The notes below the pieces were generated by a model. That model was not told the DNA's origin, did no database searches, and saw only the letters and a list, made by a program, of their open reading frames with translations. A stretch of 64,000 nt of DNA from Thermophagus sp052400625 (lineage in GTDB: Bacteria; Bacteroidota; Bacteroidia; Bacteroidales; Marinilabiliaceae), in NCBI GenBank assembly GCA_052400625.1, contig JBQTGH010000015.1; one strand, given 5' to 3'. The position numbers and the translations under genes were made by a program. Below are positions 29,546 to 37,547 of this stretch, piece after piece (position 1 is the stretch's first letter; every line of letters starts with the position of its first letter).

Positions 29546-31918
29546 CTATTGCTCTTTTCTTCTGAATATATCTTTCATCCTTTCCAGCAGGGATTTTCCT
29601 TTATCTTCTTTCTCCTCATCCTCTGCTTTTGAAGGATCTTCGCCATCGCTTTTTTGCTTTTTACCCCCAAATAAGCGTTCAAAGAAATTCAGATCAGGAT
29701 CTTCCATCGAATAATCCGGACAGTCAACCTTTGAAATAAGTCCTTCTGGTAACGGATAGAAGCTGCGCCGGCCAATCCCCTGGTAGAAAGAAGACTGTTC
29801 TGTCTTCTGCATAAAACGCCCAAAAATGGGAAGCGCTGTATGGGCACCCTGTCCCAGTGACATGCTTCGAAATCGAATACCCGGATTATCGGCTCCCACC
29901 CAGGCTCCGGCAACCAGTCCGGGACTAAACCCAATAAACCACCCGTCTGCATTATTCTGAGTAGTACCCGTTTTGCCTGCCAACTGAGATCGAATGCCAA
30001 ACAATCCCTTGAGAGACCTCGCCGTTCCCCGCTCCACCACCTGTTGTAACATGTGGACCATAAAACGGGCAGTACGCTCTTCAAAAGCAACGTCCCGCAA
30101 CGCTGAAGGCTTGGCTTCATAAAGCACTTTTCCTTTCGCATCTTCAATACGCAACAGGCTTTGAAGTTCAATGCCATTCCCATAATTTGCAAAAGCGGTA
30201 TAGGCTCCCACCATTTCATAGAGTGACAGTTCTGCCGTTCCCAGGCCAAGAGAGGGAACATCCGGCAGGTCACTTTCTATACCGGCCTTCCGCGCCAGAT
30301 CGGCCACATCGTGGGCTCCCACATCCACAGTCAGTTCTGCAGTTACCGTATTGACGGAATGCACCAAAGCCCCCTGAACCGAATAATACCCATCATGATT
30401 CCCGTCACTGTTTACCGGCGACCAGTCATTAAACCGTTTATAAACCCGACGCTCATTGCTGATATAATCGCAAGGATCGTAACCTTCTTCCAATGCCGTA
30501 GCATAAACGAAAGGCTTAAAAGTACTCCCCACTTGTCGTTTTGACAAAACATGATCGTATTGGAAAAACTTATAATTTGTTCCTCCCACCCATGCCAGCA
30601 CATGACCGGTAACCGGATCAACCGCCAAAAAACCTGCCTGAAGCTGTTGAATTGCCCATCCAACAGAATCGGCCGGCGACATCTCTACTTTTTGTTCTTG
30701 TCCGTTTTTTAGTATTACCATTTTGACGGGTTTCTCCATCTTCTGCATAATCTCATTTTCCGACAGCCCCTTTTCTTTAAGAGATTGATAGCGGACTGAC
30801 TTTTTTATGGCGGACACATAAATTTCAGGATGTCCTTCCCAGGGATTTCGATTTCGCCAATGGTGGTCAAATTCCTTTTGCAGACGAACCATCTGGTTAT
30901 TCACCGCCTCATTAGCAAAACGCTGAAGACGCGAATCGAGAGTCGTAAATATTTTCAGACCATCTTCATACAAATGAATGGAATCATTATACTGCTCCTT
31001 CAAAATTTTTTTTGCCTGTATGCGAATATGCTCAACAAAATACGGTGCTGGTCCGTCATCATGGTCAAGTACCCGGTAATTGAGGCCCAGAGGCAACCCC
31101 TTATAGGTTACCCCCTCTTCTTTTGAAAGAAATTCCTGCGCCACCATTCTGTCAATAACCGTATTACGTCTTTTTTTGCTTTTTTCGGGATGAAGGCGGG
31201 GATTATACAGAGTATTGGCAGCAAGCATTCCCACCAGCGTAGCGGCCTCATGCGGCTGCAGATCGGCCGATGATTTGCTGAAGAAGCGATTGGCGGCCAC
31301 TTCAATGCCATAAATATTCTCTCCAAACGGAACGGTATTGAGATAAAGGTTAAGAATTTCTGCTTTGGTGTAAACCTCCTCTAATCGGGCTGCTGTAAAC
31401 ATTTCTCTGGATTTATTCACTAACAGAGAAAGAAACTTATAAGGACGCCGGGGATAAAGGTTCTTGGCCAACTGCTGGCTAATGGTACTACCTCCCCCCT
31501 GCCGCCGGTCTCCTAACAACACAGAATGCAGAAAAACCCTCCCCATACTAATATAATCAAGCCCTTTGTGTTCAAAGAAACGACTATCCTCCGTGGCAAT
31601 AAGGGCATGAATAACATGCTCCGAAATATCTTTGTTTTCGATATGTCTTCGGTTTTCGATAAAAAATTTACCAATCATCACCCCATCGGCCGAATAAACC
31701 TCGGACGCCGTGTGATTGGAAACCCGCTTCAATTCATCCTTCGACGGAATAGGCCCGAACAAGCCAAGGTATACCAGAAGTAATAGCGCACCCAAAAAAG
31801 CAATCGCCCCTATCAGCAGTTTAAAAGTTATCCGTAGCAACCAATTTCTAAAACGAACCAAGCCGCTTTTCCCGGATGAAGAATTTCCTTTTGATTTTGC
31901 AGTCTTTGTACGACTCAT
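29546..31918 (-). CDS. Second class A penicillin-binding protein
   Basis: 790-residue bifunctional peptidoglycan synthase. Basic Ser/Lys-rich cytoplasmic N-terminus, one membrane helix (about 31-53), GT51 with the catalytic E110 in ATEDSRFFEHKG and GGGSTISQQLAKNLY, transpeptidase motifs S465-T-F-K468, S521-V-N523 and K649-T-G651. The C-terminal tail (about 745-790) is strongly charged (Lys/Glu/Asp). Third gene of an operon with OsmC and an epimerase; 7 bp after the latter. It is a full paralogue of the PBP at 1.5-3.8 kb. Confidence 0.94.
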   Translation of the reverse strand: MSRTKTAKSKGNSSSGKSGLVRFRNWLLRITFKLLIGAIAFLGALLLLVYLGLFGPIPSKDELKRVSNHTASEVYSADGVMIGKFFIENRRHIENKDISEHVIHALIATEDSRFFEHKGLDYISMGRVFLHSVLLGDRRQGGGSTISQQLAKNLYPRRPYKFLSLLVNKSREMFTAARLEEVYTKAEILNLYLNTVPFGENIYGIEVAANRFFSKSSADLQPHEAATLVGMLAANTLYNPRLHPEKSKKRRNTVIDRMVAQEFLSKEEGVTYKGLPLGLNYRVLDHDDGPAPYFVEHIRIQAKKILKEQYNDSIHLYEDGLKIFTTLDSRLQRFANEAVNNQMVRLQKEFDHHWRNRNPWEGHPEIYVSAIKKSVRYQSLKEKGLSENEIMQKMEKPVKMVILKNGQEQKVEMSPADSVGWAIQQLQAGFLAVDPVTGHVLAWVGGTNYKFFQYDHVLSKRQVGSTFKPFVYATALEEGYDPCDYISNERRVYKRFNDWSPVNSDGNHDGYYSVQGALVHSVNTVTAELTVDVGAHDVADLARKAGIESDLPDVPSLGLGTAELSLYEMVGAYTAFANYGNGIELQSLLRIEDAKGKVLYEAKPSALRDVAFEERTARFMVHMLQQVVERGTARSLKGLFGIRSQLAGKTGTTQNNADGWFIGFSPGLVAGAWVGADNPGIRFRSMSLGQGAHTALPIFGRFMQKTEQSSFYQGIGRRSFYPLPEGLISKVDCPDYSMEDPDLNFFERLFGGKKQKSDGEDPSKAEDEEKEDKGKSLLERMKDIFRRKEQ

Positions 31919-31925
31919 GAATAGT

Positions 31926-32936
31926 TTATTGTCTGGAGTTATACCATTTTATAGTGTTCTCAATCGCCTCGTCAATGGAACGAAATGAGAATCCAAAGCG
32001 TTTGGAAAATTTTTCGGCAGAATAATACGACTTGTTATGGGCGGCATTGGCGGTGTCCTTTGTAATAGCGGGTGCTTTCCCCACAATGAGACACAACAAA
32101 TGGTTCAATCGCCAGCCTATATCCGCCATCCAAGGTCGGGCATTGATAAAGGGAGGTCGTCTATTCAGAGAATGTGCTACCTTGGAAAAAAATTCCTTAA
32201 ACGATAAGTTTTCGCCATTCAGAATAAACCGTTCATTTACCACGTCGCTTTCCAGTAATAAGGATATACTCTCAGCCACATCCCGGACATCCACAAATCC
32301 GGTAACTCCGTAGGTATAAAAAGGCATCCCCTTCCGGACAGAATAAAATAGTTTTCCGCTGCTTCGTCGCCAATCTACCGGTCCAATAATAACCGAAGGA
32401 TTAACGATGATAACGGGAAGTCCCTCTTTCGATGCCCGCCACACTTCCATTTCTGCCCTGAATTTGCTGTGAGAGTACGCCGATCGGTTCTCGTCGGGCT
32501 GCCACTCCACGTTTTCGTCCACCTCTTTACCATCCGGATGACGGCCCAAACTTGAGATGGAACTAACATATACTAATTTTTTTACCCCTTTATCCAGACA
32601 GGCATTCACCAAATTCGCCGTACCACCGGCATTAACCTTCAACATTCTGCCGGCTTCACCGGGATTAAAGGACACTTTTGCCGCAGCATGAACCACATAA
32701 TTCACGCCATTAAGCATCTCCTCAATGGAGAAATAATCTTCCAGATCAGCATCCACCCATTCCACCTTTGCCAATAACGCGGCAGCATTCTCCTTTGCAT
32801 AATATTTAAAAATAGCCTCAACCTGCCCAAGGTCACTGGTCTCGCGTTTTGCGGCCCTAACTTTATGCCCCTTGGATGTTAACGAAAACAGAACATGCGA
32901 TCCAACGAGTCCTGTTGCTCCCGTCAGCAATATCAT
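31926..32936 (-). CDS. NAD(P)-dependent epimerase/dehydratase family protein
   Basis: 336-residue extended short-chain dehydrogenase. Nucleotide-binding TGATGLVGSH at the very N-terminus, VHAAAKVSF, SSISSLGR and the YSHSK active-site motif. The overall pattern resembles dihydroflavonol-reductase-like or 3-beta-HSD-like members rather than GalE or RfbB; substrate unknown. Middle gene of the OsmC-epimerase-PBP operon (19 bp after OsmC, 7 bp before the PBP). Confidence 0.85.
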   Translation of the reverse strand: MILLTGATGLVGSHVLFSLTSKGHKVRAAKRETSDLGQVEAIFKYYAKENAAALLAKVEWVDADLEDYFSIEEMLNGVNYVVHAAAKVSFNPGEAGRMLKVNAGGTANLVNACLDKGVKKLVYVSSISSLGRHPDGKEVDENVEWQPDENRSAYSHSKFRAEMEVWRASKEGLPVIIVNPSVIIGPVDWRRSSGKLFYSVRKGMPFYTYGVTGFVDVRDVAESISLLLESDVVNERFILNGENLSFKEFFSKVAHSLNRRPPFINARPWMADIGWRLNHLLCLIVGKAPAITKDTANAAHNKSYYSAEKFSKRFGFSFRSIDEAIENTIKWYNSRQ

Positions 32937-32955
32937 ATCATAAACAATTAATATT

Positions 32956-33363
32956 CTACCAATAAAAACGAATCGTCTGTTTTAACTCCGAAGAAAGACT
33001 CAGAGGAACCGGACTGGTACCGGCAACACCCTCAATAATCTGTTTTTCCTTTTCCGAATAAACTTTTGGGGGGAAGAAGAACTCAACCACCACTTCCTTG
33101 ACTTTTCTGGGACTTTCCGACATCATCTTGGTGATTTCCACTTCCGTTCCTTCTATGTCTATTCCATGATCTTCCGCCACAATTCCCATAATCGTCGTAA
33201 TGCAACATCCCAGAGAAGTTGCCAACAGATCCGTGGGAGAAAACGATTCTCCTTTTCCCCTGTTGTCAACCGGTGCATCGGTAATGATTTTGGTCCCCGA
33301 TTGCAGATGGGTGTTTTCCACTCGTAAGTTACCCAGATAGCGACTTTTAACAGTTACCGGCAT
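32956..33363 (-). CDS. OsmC family protein
   Basis: 135 residues of the OsmC/Ohr superfamily. Seen: FSPTDLLATSLGCCITTIMGI with two adjacent cysteines, followed by the EGTEVEITKMMSESPRKV strand. Ohr and OsmC proper use two distant cysteines to reduce organic peroxides; the adjacent pair here is typical of the YhfA-like branch, whose substrate is unclear. First gene of the operon. Confidence 0.85.
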   Translation of the reverse strand: MPVTVKSRYLGNLRVENTHLQSGTKIITDAPVDNRGKGESFSPTDLLATSLGCCITTIMGIVAEDHGIDIEGTEVEITKMMSESPRKVKEVVVEFFFPPKVYSEKEKQIIEGVAGTSPVPLSLSSELKQTIRFYW

Positions 33364-33503
33364 AAAGATATGTTTTAAGGATTGTTCTTCTACAAAAATT
33401 GTTTCTAATTTAGCGATTTCCTAAATATAAAAAACAGAAAAATTCAAATTATGTTTCTTAACCCACATATTGCCTAAATAATTAAAAACAAAATTATTTC
33501 ATT

Positions 33504-34115
33504 ATGTTTTCAGGAATCATTGAAGAGGCGGCTACAGTGGTAGCAGTAGAAAAAGACAAAGGTAACGTTCATTTGACATTAAGATGCTCTTTTACCCATG
33601 AATTAAAAATTGATCAGAGCGTTTCACACAATGGGGTTTGTCTGACCGTGGTAAAAAAAGAGGGCGACACCTATACGGTCACTGCCATCCGCGAAACATT
33701 GGAAAAATCGAACCTGGGACTGCTGAGTGTAGGGGATAAAGTAAATATTGAGCGCAGTATGCTCCTCAATGGACGTCTGGACGGCCACATTGTACAGGGC
33801 CATGTGGATCAGACGGCCAGGTGTGTCGAAGTGAAAGAAGCCGATGGAAGTTGGTACTTCACCTTTCAGTACCAAACCGACAAAGAGAAAGCGGCCATGG
33901 GCTATCTCACCGTTGAGAAAGGATCGGTCTGCGTCAACGGGGTGAGCCTGACCGTTGTCAATAGCCGGGACAATCAGTTTTCTGTAGCCATCATTCCCTA
34001 CACATACGAACACACCAATTTTCATCAGATTAAGGAAGGAACGGTGGTCAATCTTGAGTTTGATATCGTCGGAAAATATATTAGTCGAATCCAGCATTTC
34101 AGGGATACTCAATAA
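33504..34115 (+). CDS. ribE: Riboflavin synthase, alpha chain
   Basis: Dismutates two 6,7-dimethyl-8-ribityllumazines to riboflavin. 203 residues: two tandem lumazine-binding domains, each with a hallmark: MFSGIIEE start, VCLTVV in the first and CVNGVSLTVV in the second, plus GHIVQGHVD. Length is normal. It stands alone and no other rib gene is in the window. I looked upstream for an FMN riboswitch and saw none. Confidence 0.95.
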   Translation: MFSGIIEEAATVVAVEKDKGNVHLTLRCSFTHELKIDQSVSHNGVCLTVVKKEGDTYTVTAIRETLEKSNLGLLSVGDKVNIERSMLLNGRLDGHIVQGHVDQTARCVEVKEADGSWYFTFQYQTDKEKAAMGYLTVEKGSVCVNGVSLTVVNSRDNQFSVAIIPYTYEHTNFHQIKEGTVVNLEFDIVGKYISRIQHFRDTQ

Positions 34116-34128
34116 AAGCCTTCTTCTC

Positions 34129-34162
34129 AAGCGGCACAAACAACGATGATTTGCTGCCGCTT
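34129..34162 (+). terminator. Hairpin after ribE, possible terminator
   Basis: AAGCGGCA (34129-34136) pairs with TGCCGCTT (34155-34162), and CAAA/TTTG can extend the stem with one bulged base. It begins 14 bp after the ribE stop but lacks a T tract, so termination is less certain. Confidence 0.4.
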
Positions 34163-34519
34163 ATGTTAATCTATGATTTATCCGAATTGTTAAACACCCT
34201 GTTTCTCCAATTAGAGAAAATGGTCTGTTTCGACCATCAATTTGCCATCCCCATTTAAAATGGCTCATCCTGCAACCCCGGCTCTTTTGATCGCCAAGAA
34301 GTTTCAACAACTCTTGTCAATGTGTTTTCCAAAACAATAAAACAAAATATCCCAATCGACTTCTTAGGTAAAATATTGATATTTCGTTAAATATTTAATC
34401 CTTAAAGGTAGCATTCATAAACTAATTTTATTATTTTGGCTTGTGACAAGCACCTTTACAGCTCATCCGAAAGAGGAATCTGCAATAAGAATTTTTTATT
34501 TATTAATCCAGACAAAACG
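34163..34519. other. Spacer upstream of the histidine kinase
   Basis: About 360 bp with no credible gene. A near -7 element (TATTTTG, one base short of TANNTTTG) lies at 34432-34438, overlapping a TTG that could otherwise be taken as the kinase start; this favours the ATG at 34520. Confidence 0.45.
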
Positions 34520-36388
34520 ATGTACGGTTTCAGACGAAAGCTTACGGTACTGATGGTAGCACTGGTCTCAATTGCTATGATACTGGCCGGTTTGCCCGGC
34601 ATTTACCTGGCCAGGAAACAGGCCAGGGCGGATGCCATTCGTCTTATGGAACTACAAATGCAGATTACAACTCAAAATATTGAAAACCAATTCATACATC
34701 TAAAAGAGGTTTCTCTTGCCCTGGAGGCCGCATTTCGAAGCTCCTTTAATCCCGAGCAGCACTTCGTCGATGACAAAAGCCTCGATCAGTTCGAAAGCGA
34801 ATTCCTGCCCCATGTAAAAGAAATTCTTCACCTAATGCGCCCCATGAGTTTGTGGTTCGTTTTTGATGGGGAAAAGATAGATGGCGACCATACCATTAGC
34901 TTTTTCGACCGCAAACAAAATGGCGTATATACCCGAAGTACAGAATACAACATCGCCCAAAAAGATCTTTTTCACCCTTCCATGCACTGGTGGACCCAGG
35001 CCATTGATCAGGGAGAAACCTGGACTTCCCCCTATTACTGGCCCGACTGGGACATGAATGTCATTTCCTATTCCAAGGCTATTTTTGCCGACTCTCTATT
35101 TATTGGTTGTCTGGGATCCGATTTCAATTTCGACCGGTTAAGTGCCTATCTCGATACCATTCAACTCTTTAAAACCGGGCAAATTTTACTATTTGACAAC
35201 CATCATAATTTGGTATATCCACAAACAAATCAGACGCCATTCAAACCAATTTCCCAGACCTGGTTGGATTCCATTGGAAAAAACCGGAAAGATGTTATTC
35301 TGATCAATGAAGAAAATGGCATTCAATCCTCTGTGCTGGCTTTCGATTGTTTAAAAAACGGTTGGATGGTAGTCCTGGTCGTTTCACAAGATGAAATATT
35401 TGAGGACGTTTTCATATTAATCAGGGCACTGTTCTTTGTATTAATCGGCGGATTTTTAGTCGCACTTTTCCTGGCCCTCTATTTCAGTAAATACATTACG
35501 ATGCCGATTAACACGCTATTGAATAGTTTCAGAAAAGCCACCGATGGCGATCTTAGCATCAGAGCGGACATCTCCAGCAGTGATGAAATGCAGGAACTGG
35601 GCGATCACTTTAATCTGATGATGAACTCGTTGGAAAGATCTTTCAATCAACTGGAAATTGCACAAAAAAAAATAACCATAGAAAAAGAACGGGCACAAGA
35701 ATCAGATCATCTTAAATCCTCCTTCCTGGAAAATTTAAGCCATGAAATACGAACGCCCCTCATGGCCATTGTTGGCTTTTCAGAACTTATGGCCGATTCG
35801 CAATCCACTTCGGCAGAAAGGCGGGAATTCTTTGATCATATCGCAAGCAATAGCAGTAAACTGGTTCGTTTCATTGAAGACACGCTTCTCTTTGCGCAAC
35901 TGGAAAAAGGGCAAACCCCGGTAAAAAAAGAACTCTTTATGGCCCGTGAGATCTTACGAGAGCTTCAGGAAGAATATGACCTCAAAAGAGCGAAAGAAAA
36001 ACCGGATCTTTTTTTCCGGGTTTTAAGCGACGGGTGCGAAATACAACTGAATACCGACCCCAAGCTACTGAAGCGACTCATGGGCTATCTGCTTGACAAT
36101 GCCTTCAAATACACCGATTCCGGTGGTGTGACATTAGTGTGCAGAAAAACGCCCTATCACTACGAGCTTAGTGTCTCCGACAGTGGCATTGGTATCCCTG
36201 ATGATCAGACGGATATGGTTTTTAAAAAATTCTGCAAAGTAGCCGAATCCAAAGAAAAAGTTTACGACGGCGCCGGGATTGGTCTCACCAATGCTCGGGA
36301 AATTGTCCTACTGCTCGGCGGAACCATTGAACTTTCCTCTACTTACGGAGAAGGAACCACCGTTACCGTTTCATTGCCATTACATTAA
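34520..36388 (+). CDS. Membrane-bound sensor histidine kinase
   Basis: 622 residues from the ATG at 34520. Membrane helix 1 (about 8-30), an extracytoplasmic double-Cache-like sensor region (about 35-300) with aromatic-rich HPSMHWWTQAID and SPYYWPDWDMNVISYSKAI, helix 2 (about 300-325), HAMP (about 327-380), HisKA with phosphoacceptor H408 in LSHEIRTP, and HATPase with DNAFKYTDSGG, SDSGIGIP and GAGIGLTNAREI. No receiver domain and no adjacent response-regulator gene, so an orphan kinase. The ligand is unknown; Cache domains usually bind small organic molecules. A longer TTG start at 34436 is unlikely because it falls on a promoter-like box. Confidence 0.9.
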   Translation: MYGFRRKLTVLMVALVSIAMILAGLPGIYLARKQARADAIRLMELQMQITTQNIENQFIHLKEVSLALEAAFRSSFNPEQHFVDDKSLDQFESEFLPHVKEILHLMRPMSLWFVFDGEKIDGDHTISFFDRKQNGVYTRSTEYNIAQKDLFHPSMHWWTQAIDQGETWTSPYYWPDWDMNVISYSKAIFADSLFIGCLGSDFNFDRLSAYLDTIQLFKTGQILLFDNHHNLVYPQTNQTPFKPISQTWLDSIGKNRKDVILINEENGIQSSVLAFDCLKNGWMVVLVVSQDEIFEDVFILIRALFFVLIGGFLVALFLALYFSKYITMPINTLLNSFRKATDGDLSIRADISSSDEMQELGDHFNLMMNSLERSFNQLEIAQKKITIEKERAQESDHLKSSFLENLSHEIRTPLMAIVGFSELMADSQSTSAERREFFDHIASNSSKLVRFIEDTLLFAQLEKGQTPVKKELFMAREILRELQEEYDLKRAKEKPDLFFRVLSDGCEIQLNTDPKLLKRLMGYLLDNAFKYTDSGGVTLVCRKTPYHYELSVSDSGIGIPDDQTDMVFKKFCKVAESKEKVYDGAGIGLTNAREIVLLLGGTIELSSTYGEGTTVTVSLPLH

Positions 36389-36462
36389 AAACGATCTTAA
36401 AAAAAACATCGCATCAATTCTCTCTTACTCGAATTTTTTCAATTTTTCCCGCAAAACCCTCC

Positions 36463-36470
36463 TATCTTTG
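36463..36470 (+). promoter_or_regulatory. -7 element of the polysaccharide deacetylase gene
   Basis: TATCTTTG matches TANNTTTG, 26 bp before the ATG at 36497. The upstream region is T-rich without an exact TTTG at 20 bp. Confidence 0.45.
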
Positions 36471-36496
36471 CATTGTATAATTACAAATTTCAAATT

Positions 36497-37393
36497 ATGT
36501 CATTTCTGAGTAAACTCAATGCCCTGGACCTGTATCTTTCGGGACTACCATGGTTGTTTCGCCATTTTCTTCAGAAAAAAAAGGTCACCATCCTGATGTT
36601 TCATCATCCTTCTCCGGAATATTTTGACAAAGCCATCACAGCATTAAAAAAACGATACAATATCATTTCACTATCCCGGTTCATGGATACGACTCAGGCC
36701 AATAAATGGTCATTACCCGCCTATCCGCTTATTGTTACCCTTGATGACGGATGGGCTTCCAACTATGCCTTGCTGCCCGTCCTCGAAAAACATCAAATAC
36801 CGGTCACCATCTTTCTGATGGCAGCGATGGCCAACACCAACCGTCATCCCTGGTTCTCTTTCGTCAACAATCAAAAACAAAAAAAAGAGCTGAAAACCGT
36901 TTCCAATTCCTCCAGAATCAGTGCTCTTAACCGAATGGGATTTGTCGAAACCAAAGAATACGACACACGACTGATTCTCAACAAAGAAGAAATCGTGGAC
37001 ATGCAGCAATCCGGGCTGGTGGAATTCGGATCTCACACCCTCTTTCATCCCATTTTACCCCACTGTAATGACAACACCGCCCTGGAAGAGATCCAACTTT
37101 CGAAAAAGAAAACGGAAGAACTCACCGGCAAGCCTTGTCGCTTCTTCTCCTTCCCCAACGGCGATTACAGTGAACGCGACATCCGCCTGTGCAAAAAAGC
37201 CGGTTACGAAGCCGCCGTAACCCTCGATGTGGGCTACAACAGCAGAAACGACGACCCCTTCCGTTTAAAACGCATCTCCGTTCCGGATAACGCCACCATT
37301 TCGGAACTGCTGGTCAAAGCCTCCGGATTCTGGGCCTTCTTTAAAGTATTAGTGCACAAACAAAAACAGTCACGAAGACACAGTGGACTATAG
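36497..37393 (+). CDS. Polysaccharide deacetylase (CE4/NodB) family protein
   Basis: About 298 residues from ATG 36497; a TTG eight codons earlier lies inside the promoter and is rejected. NodB motifs: LIVTLDDGW (metal-binding Asp-Asp), FGSHTLFHPIL (H-x3-H zinc ligands), FSFPNGDYSERD. The N-terminus is hydrophobic (LYLSGLPWLFRHFL) without a clear cleavage site, so it may be membrane-associated or cytoplasmic. Likely removes acyl groups from a cell-surface glycan or its precursor; substrate unknown. Ends at a bidirectional terminator. Confidence 0.85.
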   Translation: MSFLSKLNALDLYLSGLPWLFRHFLQKKKVTILMFHHPSPEYFDKAITALKKRYNIISLSRFMDTTQANKWSLPAYPLIVTLDDGWASNYALLPVLEKHQIPVTIFLMAAMANTNRHPWFSFVNNQKQKKELKTVSNSSRISALNRMGFVETKEYDTRLILNKEEIVDMQQSGLVEFGSHTLFHPILPHCNDNTALEEIQLSKKKTEELTGKPCRFFSFPNGDYSERDIRLCKKAGYEAAVTLDVGYNSRNDDPFRLKRISVPDNATISELLVKASGFWAFFKVLVHKQKQSRRHSGL

Positions 37394-37397
37394 TGGT

Positions 37398-37433
37398 TAG
37401 ATTTTTAGATGTTAGATCTATAGATTTAAGATA
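37398..37433. repeat. Short fragment of the dispersed 'cttaaatcttacatctaa' element
   Basis: The minus strand here reads ATCTTAAATCTATAGATCTA and onward to ACATCTAAAAATC, matching the cttaaatcttacatctaa segment that recurs in the arrays at 48.9-49.7, 58.3 and 63.3-63.6 kb, but in opposite orientation. Confidence 0.45.
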
Positions 37434-37457
37434 AGGATATACAGAAAAGTTTAGAAT

Positions 37458-37505
37458 TAAAAAAAGTGGGGTATCAGCATATTTATGCGTACCCCACTTT
37501 CGGTT
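37458..37505. terminator. Bidirectional terminator between deacetylase and GH97 genes
   Basis: AAAGTGGGGTA (37463-37473) pairs with TACCCCACTTT (37490-37500), with an inner GCAT/ATGC. A tract on the left and T-rich sequence on the right serve both converging genes. Confidence 0.85.
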
Positions 37506-37547
37506 TTTCTAACGGCCCGGTTGCCTCATAGTGTTATTTCCTATAGT

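Noticed and set aside
33364..33503. FMN riboswitch upstream of riboflavin synthase
   Set aside because: The 140-bp leader is AT-rich and lacks the conserved GC-rich RFN helices.
34436..34519. TTG start that would lengthen the histidine kinase by 28 residues
   Set aside because: The TTG lies within a promoter-like box and the extra residues precede the natural membrane helix start; ATG at 34520 is better.
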